Shown here piece after piece: positions 13,933 through 18,932 of a stretch of DNA of 18,932 bases. The stretch is from NCBI GenBank assembly GCA_051893155.1, contig JBJFGY010000005.1, forward strand, positions 1 through 18,932, read 5' to 3'. How positions within the stretch are numbered: the first letter of the stretch is position 1; the number at the start of each line of letters is the position of its first letter. The notes below the pieces were generated by a model. That model saw only the letters and a list, made by a program, of their open reading frames with translations. It did not search any database and had not been told where the DNA came from. The position numbers and the translations under genes were made by a program. The DNA is from UBA6448 sp051893155 (GTDB taxonomy: Bacteria > Bacillota_I > Bacilli_A > RF39 > UBA660).

Positions 13933-15654
13933 AAGAAGTACACTTGCACCTAAAGCATTTACAAGTATTAATAAGATAAAAATACTATTATTAGAACTTG
14001 TATGAGGTGGAAGTGGTTCAATTGGATCAACTGTTCCTTGACCTTTTGTAAATTGATATATATATGTTACTTCAGTATCTCCTTCAGTAATTTTACCTTT
14101 TTCTTCACCTTTAACTTCAATTAAAGTATATCCATCTATTTCTTCAGCTGTAGTTTGATATTCATCATCTACATATCCATTAATTGTTTTATCTTCAAGT
14201 AAAGTATTTCCTTCTTCATCAACATAATGAGTTATTACTTTACCTTCTAAATTATGAGCTGCTTTAATTGCTAATATGCCTTCATATTTATCTGCATTTA
14301 CTAATTCAATATGTTTTTCTTCACCATGAGCATTCCAACGACCACCAATAGTTACACTATCTTCACTTTCACTAATTTCTGAGTCATCATACCAACCATT
14401 AATTAAATCAGTACAATCATTTAAACTAATTTCATTGTTTCTAATAATTGTCGAAGCAAGTAAATATTTATTTTGCACAACACTAGGTAAAACTAAAATA
14501 TTTGTACTTATAATATCATCACCAGCTATTGATGCTTTATTATTATAAATTTCTACACCTTCAGCGATAGTAGTTATACCATTATTATTAATACCACCAC
14601 CAAGGCCAAGTTTATTAGCATTATTTTCAGTAATTATACCAGTTTCAAGATTTAATGTACCTGTATTTTTTACATAGATTCCTGAACCATTATTATTAGA
14701 TATTAATAAAGTTGTTGATTTATCAATATTACTTTCACCAGCAACATATAAAGCTCCTGGAATAGTCCATTTACTTGAAATGCTACAATCATTATTTTGA
14801 ATTGTTACATTAGAATAATTTTTAATATCTAATTTACCAGTAACATGAATACCATTTGCACCATTAAAAATAGCATTAACAGTAGAATCATCAATAATTA
14901 AATCAGAAGCTGATAAACCATGTGCACCATTATTATTAAAATTAATTGTAGATTTAATTAGTTCAAAACTAGAACCATTTGAACCATTACCCGTACTATT
15001 AATAACATCTATATTTGAGTTTTCTGATTTTACAATAAATGTACCAGTAAATCCAGAACGATTATTATCAGATATAATTGTTGAATTTTTTAAATTAACA
15101 TTATATCCTGCATCGCCACCATCCCATTCAAGTGCATCTTGAGTATAGTTTTTAATAGTAAGATTTGAATTTGTTAAATTTAATTTATCATTTCCAGTAA
15201 AATAAATAGCATGTTTATTTCCTGCATCTTTACCATCCATAACCATATTTGAATTAATTAAATTAATAGTAGAATTTTTTGATGCACATATTGTCACCCA
15301 ATTCCATTCTGCAGTATATGGAGTTGATCCAATTTTAGTCATAAATACACTAGTATTTTTAAATGTTAATGATTTTCCCCATAAAGCAATACCATATTTT
15401 GTAAATGTAACTTTATAGTTTTCTCCATTTTCATTTTTACCATCAATAATTAAATCCTTACTTAAATTTAATCCTTCTGTTTCAGCATCTTGAAGTAGTG
15501 TAATGGTATCACCATCTTTAGATGCTTCAACTGCTTCATCCAAACTTGCATAATTTGTATCACCTATTTTGGCTACAAATTCTTCAGCTTTTACATTTGA
15601 AATAACTGATAAAGAAAATAGCATAGTTAAAATGCCTATAATTATTTTTTTCAT
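13918..15654 (-). CDS. Secreted beta-helix surface protein with MucBP-like repeat and LPPHT anchor
   Basis: 578 residues from ATG 15654, with an AAGGAGGG ribosome binding site (15667-15660 area). Signal peptide 1-23 (ending VKA). Residues 26-55 (AKIGDTNYASLDEAVEAS, then DGDTITLLQD) are the usual entry to a right-handed parallel beta-helix, which continues to about 430 as many short strands (N-rich turns such as LDLTNSN-like ladders). Residues 471-535 match a MucBP-type module (ITHYVDEEGNTLLEDKTING, then VTYIYQF). LPPHT at 548-552 is followed by a hydrophobic helix and KKSY. Such proteins sit on the cell surface and may bind glycans or mucins; no catalytic residues of a pectate lyase can be assigned, so an adhesin or structural role is likelier than an enzyme. 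It is preceded by hairpins that separate it from the SpoIVB-like gene. Confidence 0.85.
   Translation of the reverse strand: MKKIIIGILTMLFSLSVISNVKAEEFVAKIGDTNYASLDEAVEASKDGDTITLLQDAETEGLNLSKDLIIDGKNENGENYKVTFTKYGIALWGKSLTFKNTSVFMTKIGSTPYTAEWNWVTICASKNSTINLINSNMVMDGKDAGNKHAIYFTGNDKLNLTNSNLTIKNYTQDALEWDGGDAGYNVNLKNSTIISDNNRSGFTGTFIVKSENSNIDVINSTGNGSNGSSFELIKSTINFNNNGAHGLSASDLIIDDSTVNAIFNGANGIHVTGKLDIKNYSNVTIQNNDCSISSKWTIPGALYVAGESNIDKSTTLLISNNNGSGIYVKNTGTLNLETGIITENNANKLGLGGGINNNGITTIAEGVEIYNNKASIAGDDIISTNILVLPSVVQNKYLLASTIIRNNEISLNDCTDLINGWYDDSEISESEDSVTIGGRWNAHGEEKHIELVNADKYEGILAIKAAHNLEGKVITHYVDEEGNTLLEDKTINGYVDDEYQTTAEEIDGYTLIEVKGEEKGKITEGDTEVTYIYQFTKGQGTVDPIEPLPPHTSSNNSIFILLILVNALGASVLLKKSY
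13927..14013 (-). repeat. Anchor-coding repeat, copy B
   Basis: Partner of 11989-12075, encoding LPPHT and the tail with the common core ILLILVNALGASVLLKK. The shared DNA suggests recent duplication or exchange of the anchor cassette. Confidence 0.75.
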
Positions 15655-15761
15655 CCAAAACCCTCCTTAAAAATAATTGATTACTACCCTAACACATTAT
15701 ATTAAAAAAGTCAAACAAAAGTGCATAAAAATAATAAAATTTAAGCTTTATTCGCAATAAA

Positions 15762-15788
15762 AACGTTTACTTTTTTTAAGTAAACGTT
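15762..15788 (-). terminator. Strong hairpin, terminator after the SpoIVB-like gene
   Basis: Perfect 11-bp stem AACGTTTACTT/AAGTAAACGTT with a 5-nt loop, ending on the minus strand in five T (two in the stem), then ATT. It is the second of two hairpins between the SpoIVB-like stop and the beta-helix gene. Confidence 0.7.
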
Positions 15789-15800
15789 AATCTATTTTAA

Positions 15801-15844
15801 GGAAACAAGTATATAACTTTCTTACGTTGTTTCCATTATATTAT
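15801..15844 (-). other. Second hairpin in the SpoIVB-like/beta-helix intergenic region
   Basis: GGAAACAA (15801-15808) pairs with TTGTTTCC (15837-15844), extended by GTA/TAC past a one-base bulge; the loop is long. There is no T run, so it is either mRNA 3'-end protection, a leader element of the downstream gene or an operator. Confidence 0.5.
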
Positions 15845-15867
15845 ATGTAGTATTATTAAAAATATTC

Positions 15868-16830
15868 TTATTTTTCTCCTTCTTCAAGCATTTTTGTTAT
15901 AAATAAACCATATCCAGTATAAGGATTATCTACGACAACGTGAGTAAGAACACCTATTAAATTATCATTTTGAACTATTGGCGAACCACTCATACCTTGA
16001 ACAACTCCACCAGTTAAATCAAGTAAATTTTCATCATTTATTTTAAATGAAATATTTTTTATATCAGATGTTTCATTTATCTTAGTAATTTCAATATCAA
16101 AAGTTTCAACTTTTTCGCCATCAATAACAGTTTTTATTTGGGCTGGACCAATTTTTACATCTTCTGAAACTTTGATTAAATTACTATCATCTATTTTATC
16201 TTTATAGTAACCAAATATACCATATTTTGTATTTTTAAAGATTGTTCCATATTGATAATTATAATTAAACTTTGCTATCTTACTTCCTGGAACACCTATA
16301 GCACTTTTTTCAATACCAGTTATTTTATTATTAAAAATTTGACCACTTTTAATTTCAACTTTACTATTACTTTCACTTTCTACTATTTCATGACCTAAAG
16401 CCCCATAAATTAAAGAATTTGGATCAATATATGTTAATGTTCCAATACCCATAATAGAACTTTTAACAAATAAACCTGTTTTTATAACTCCATTAATATT
16501 TATTAAGTCTAAATTAGTTTCTTTTTCAATTCCATCTCTTATAAAAGTAATTTTAACAAAGTCTTTATCAATATTTTTTTCAATTATTTCAGTAAGTTCA
16601 TTAACATTATTTACACTATTTCCTTCAACACTAATAATATAATCTCCATTTTCCATTGCCGGAGTTCCTTTATTATACTTACCATCAACTTTATAAAAAC
16701 CAATTACCATTATGCCTTTTGTATCAACTTTTATACCTAAAGTTTTGCCACCTAAAACAACATATTCAGAATATGCAAAAATATTTATTGGAAAAAGTAT
16801 TATAGTTAAAAATATTAATAATTTTTTCAT
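15868..16830 (-). CDS. SpoIVB-type PDZ/serine protease (peptidase family S55)
   Basis: 320 residues from ATG 16830; a GTG at 16839 is in frame, but the AAAGTGAT ribosome binding site overlaps it. N-terminal signal or anchor helix (1-19), PDZ domain (about 30-110; GTPAMENGDYIISVEG), then the S55 protease domain. His147 lies in the motif YGALGHEI and Ser281 in GVVQGMSGSPI. Asp266 lies 15 residues before the Ser, the same spacing as Asp363/Ser378 of B. subtilis SpoIVB, so the triad looks complete. SpoIVB cleaves SpoIVFA to switch on pro-sigma-K processing during sporulation. This protein is shorter than the 426-residue B. subtilis enzyme, and no other sporulation gene is in the window, so it could instead serve in another envelope proteolysis cascade. 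It follows the amidoligase-domain gene by 65 bp. Confidence 0.9.
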   Translation of the reverse strand: MKKLLIFLTIILFPINIFAYSEYVVLGGKTLGIKVDTKGIMVIGFYKVDGKYNKGTPAMENGDYIISVEGNSVNNVNELTEIIEKNIDKDFVKITFIRDGIEKETNLDLININGVIKTGLFVKSSIMGIGTLTYIDPNSLIYGALGHEIVESESNSKVEIKSGQIFNNKITGIEKSAIGVPGSKIAKFNYNYQYGTIFKNTKYGIFGYYKDKIDDSNLIKVSEDVKIGPAQIKTVIDGEKVETFDIEITKINETSDIKNISFKINDENLLDLTGGVVQGMSGSPIVQNDNLIGVLTHVVVDNPYTGYGLFITKMLEEGEK

Positions 16831-16852
16831 ACTTATCACTTTATTATTATAA

Positions 16853-16886
16853 GTAAATAAAGTACTATTATATTAGAAGTATTTAC
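16853..16886 (-). promoter_or_regulatory. Possible promoter with inverted repeat before the SpoIVB-like gene
   Basis: A TATAAT (16872-16867) lies inside an inverted repeat GTAAATA (16853-16859)/TATTTAC (16880-16886). No good -35 box is visible. It could be a weak or activated promoter with an operator, or just AT-rich chance. Confidence 0.3.
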
Positions 16887-16895
16887 CAGTATAAT

Positions 16896-18806
16896 TTAAA
16901 ATTTTAATGCATATACTCTTTCATATACTTTTTCTTCTTTATTACTTTCGAATCTTTCATTATATAAATTAATTAACTCTTTATTATCTTCAAAAAGAAG
17001 TTTTAATAAAATATTTTTTCTAGTTTCTTTATCAATGGAAATATCTTCTAAAAGTTTTATTGGTGTAAATCTTTCATCAAATTCATTGATATAAGCATAT
17101 TTTTTTGAAATCGTAACTAATTTAATAATCAATGTAATATTTAAAAGTACTTCATCATAATTAATTTCGCCATTAGGAAATCGAAATTCTATTGTATTTT
17201 TATTTTTATTTAAAGCATTATATATGTTTATATCAAAATATCTACTATTTTGAATAGTTTTCATTTTTTCAACAAAATTATTAATATTTTTTATATCATT
17301 AAAGTTATTTTCTTTTAATGCAATATAAAGTCTTTGAGAAATAGGTTTAGCATAACTATTTATTTTGGGTCTTATATTAGAATTTTTACGATTGCATATA
17401 TCTAAAAAAATATCTTGGCAATTAGTGTAAATTGTATAAAGCATTTCTACTTCTTTAGGATTTTTAAAATAATCAAATCCTATATGTATATGACCTCCAC
17501 ATTCATTATTTACAAGAAAATTATTATTTTCTAAAAAATCACATACATATTTTAATTCTTGTAAAGATTTACTATTATATCTTAATATTGGAGAAACTAT
17601 TTCAATACCTTCATAAATAGAAGAATCTCTAGTAATTTTCCAATTAGATAGCATATTTTTTAAAGTTAAATATATTTTACTATATTCATGAGATGCTTCA
17701 AGTTCTACACCAAAAGTTATATTTTGATCAGCATTTATTGGATATATTTTAGGTTCACTAATAAGAATATCTTTTTTAAAGTTTTTACTATTACTTAAAA
17801 GCATTAATTTATAAGTATCATCATTTATTTGAGAAACTATTTCTTTACAAAATTCTAAATCTTTTTCATTTTTTAAAATAGAAAGAAGAATTTCTAATTT
17901 TTCTTTATCATTTAGTATATTTGTAATTTTTTTAAATAAATAATATTTTAATTTATTATTATCTACATTCTTTATAAAAGAAATTTTTTCTTTATCAGAA
18001 AAATTATCAAAATATTTTTCTACTATATTAATATCATCTATAGTTTGTAAAATTAATAATTTATATTTACTATTATTCATATAATTTTCTAATTCTTTAG
18101 GGCTAAAAAAAGAAAAAACTTTTTTTAAATAAAAATTATCAAATTCATCAATATAATGCAATATTAATCTTTTATCTTTTAAGGAAGATATAATGTCATA
18201 ACGATATACTGAATATACTTTGTCTATTTTAGGAAGTAATACTAATTTACTTTTATCTTCATTTAAGGATAAAATAATATTTGTAAGATTATAAGTTGAA
18301 ATATCAAGATTACCATTAAGTACTTTATCAATTACAAAACTATCATTATTGATGTATGTTAAAAAATAAATCTTTGATTTTTCATCTAAAAAAGAAAATA
18401 TTTTTTCATAATATATATTATCTTTAAAATCAAGTTTTGTTCCTTTATTTAATTTTTCTTTAAAAATATTTTTATTTGATAAAATATGATATTTAAGTTC
18501 ATCATTATTTATATTTGAAATTATATTTAATATAGTACTTTTATTTAATAACTTTATTAATTTTTTGCTTAATAATTTTGATTTTATTTTATCATTTATT
18601 TTTTTAGATTTTAAAATAGTATTATGTTTACTTAAAACATTTGAATATATATTTGAATTTGTATACTTTTCACTTAATTTATTTGGTAAAACTAATGCAA
18701 TACTTTCAAATATAAATTCTATTATTTCATCTAAATAAGCCTCTATTAAAGTTCCTGAAAAAACAGTGACTATAATTGACAAAATAAAAACTAATAATTT
18801 GGTCAT
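16896..18806 (-). CDS. Membrane-anchored alpha-repeat protein with C-terminal amidoligase domain
   Basis: 636 residues from ATG 18806 (AGAGGG ribosome binding site, 7 nt spacing). The C-terminal 274 residues carry the motifs of the putative amidoligase family (COOH-NH2 ligases related to glutamine synthetase and gamma-glutamylcysteine synthetase): FGVELEASHE (365-374, acidic metal ligands), TRDSSIYEG (392-400), EIVSP (402-406), CGGHIHIG (436-443) and TIEFRFPNGE (538-547). These enzymes are thought to make ATP-dependent amide bonds between a carboxylate and an amine, often on peptides or the cell wall. Residues about 3-18 form one hydrophobic helix, and about 60-350 a long row of amphipathic helices with recurring Leu/Ile-Lys-Asp-Asn patterns, like a HEAT-type solenoid that could hold a partner. 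Substrate unknown. The SpoIVB-like protease is encoded next. Confidence 0.8.
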   Translation of the reverse strand: MTKLLVFILSIIVTVFSGTLIEAYLDEIIEFIFESIALVLPNKLSEKYTNSNIYSNVLSKHNTILKSKKINDKIKSKLLSKKLIKLLNKSTILNIISNINNDELKYHILSNKNIFKEKLNKGTKLDFKDNIYYEKIFSFLDEKSKIYFLTYINNDSFVIDKVLNGNLDISTYNLTNIILSLNEDKSKLVLLPKIDKVYSVYRYDIISSLKDKRLILHYIDEFDNFYLKKVFSFFSPKELENYMNNSKYKLLILQTIDDINIVEKYFDNFSDKEKISFIKNVDNNKLKYYLFKKITNILNDKEKLEILLSILKNEKDLEFCKEIVSQINDDTYKLMLLSNSKNFKKDILISEPKIYPINADQNITFGVELEASHEYSKIYLTLKNMLSNWKITRDSSIYEGIEIVSPILRYNSKSLQELKYVCDFLENNNFLVNNECGGHIHIGFDYFKNPKEVEMLYTIYTNCQDIFLDICNRKNSNIRPKINSYAKPISQRLYIALKENNFNDIKNINNFVEKMKTIQNSRYFDINIYNALNKNKNTIEFRFPNGEINYDEVLLNITLIIKLVTISKKYAYINEFDERFTPIKLLEDISIDKETRKNILLKLLFEDNKELINLYNERFESNKEEKVYERVYALKF

Positions 18807-18833
18807 TATATATCCCTCTTTAAAACAAATAAT

Positions 18834-18861
18834 ATTATAAATAAAAATAATTTTATGTCAA
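18834..18861 (-). promoter_or_regulatory. Sigma-A promoter of the amidoligase-domain gene
   Basis: On the minus strand, -35 TTGACA (18861-18856), a 16-bp spacer and -10 TATAAT (18839-18834), 27 bp before the start codon. It is a near-consensus promoter and may drive the following SpoIVB-like gene too. Confidence 0.75.
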
Positions 18862-18907
18862 TAAAAAAGGCTTATTAGCAGGATAAAATCATAAATTAAC
18901 AAATTAA

Positions 18908-18932
18908 TGGAGGGAATTGAAAATTCTCTCTA
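18908..18932. other. Hairpin at the right window edge
   Basis: TGGAGGGAATT (18908-18918) can pair with AATTCTCTCTA (18922-18932), 11 bp including two G-U pairs, around a 3-nt loop. No T run follows on either side within view, and the structure may continue beyond the window. It might be the end of an upstream minus-strand transcript or part of a leader element. Confidence 0.3.

Noticed and set aside
1..18932. CRISPR array, tRNA, rRNA or insertion sequence
   Set aside because: No regularly spaced repeats, tRNA-like cloverleaf, conserved rRNA stretch or transposase motif was seen on either strand.

Overview
The window is very AT-rich (roughly a quarter G+C by eye) and almost fully coding. It has strong GGAGG-type ribosome binding sites, Bacillota-type sigma-A promoters, a glmS ribozyme and a SpoIVB-type protease. 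This fits a low-GC Bacillota, most likely one of the reduced, gut-associated Bacilli close to the Erysipelotrichia/RF39/Mollicutes side. That placement is inference. The genetic code looks standard: Trp is TGG, no frame is broken by TGA, and all 14 visible stops are TAA (12) or TAG (2).

Left accessory part (1-2250): a kinase-fold protein runs off the left edge. Next come a decayed copy of the 3' end of uvrC and a two-gene toxin-antitoxin operon: an MqsR-like toxin followed by an HTH plus Panacea/SocA-domain antitoxin. The operon has its own sigma-A promoter and an 18-bp perfect palindrome as a likely operator. It therefore sits between the intact uvrC tail and the degenerate uvrC tail, which looks like a scar of insertion or recombination.

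Core part (2253-11897): uvrC, a divergently transcribed half-length YigZ/IMPACT protein, a COG2509-type FAD dehydrogenase, and a glmS-DUF6512-like membrane protein pair led by an AU-rich glmS ribozyme. Two tandem plus-strand copies of a compact M3-like zinc peptidase follow, sharing a 189-bp identical 3' block. The part ends with ffh (SRP54). Several terminators are built over stop codons, one of them shared by the convergent peptidase and ffh genes.

Cell-surface part (11956-18932): all genes are on the minus strand. In order of transcription they are a membrane-anchored alpha-repeat protein with a C-terminal amidoligase (COOH-NH2 ligase) domain, a SpoIVB-type S55 protease with a complete triad, a secreted beta-helix/MucBP protein, and a secreted repeat protein. 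The last two end in the same unusual LPPHT-plus-hydrophobic-tail anchor. A link between the ligase, the protease and the surface proteins is suggested only by their proximity. The most interesting signals are the uvrC scar around the toxin-antitoxin operon, the amidoligase-solenoid architecture, the mosaic peptidase duplicates and the shared atypical anchor.
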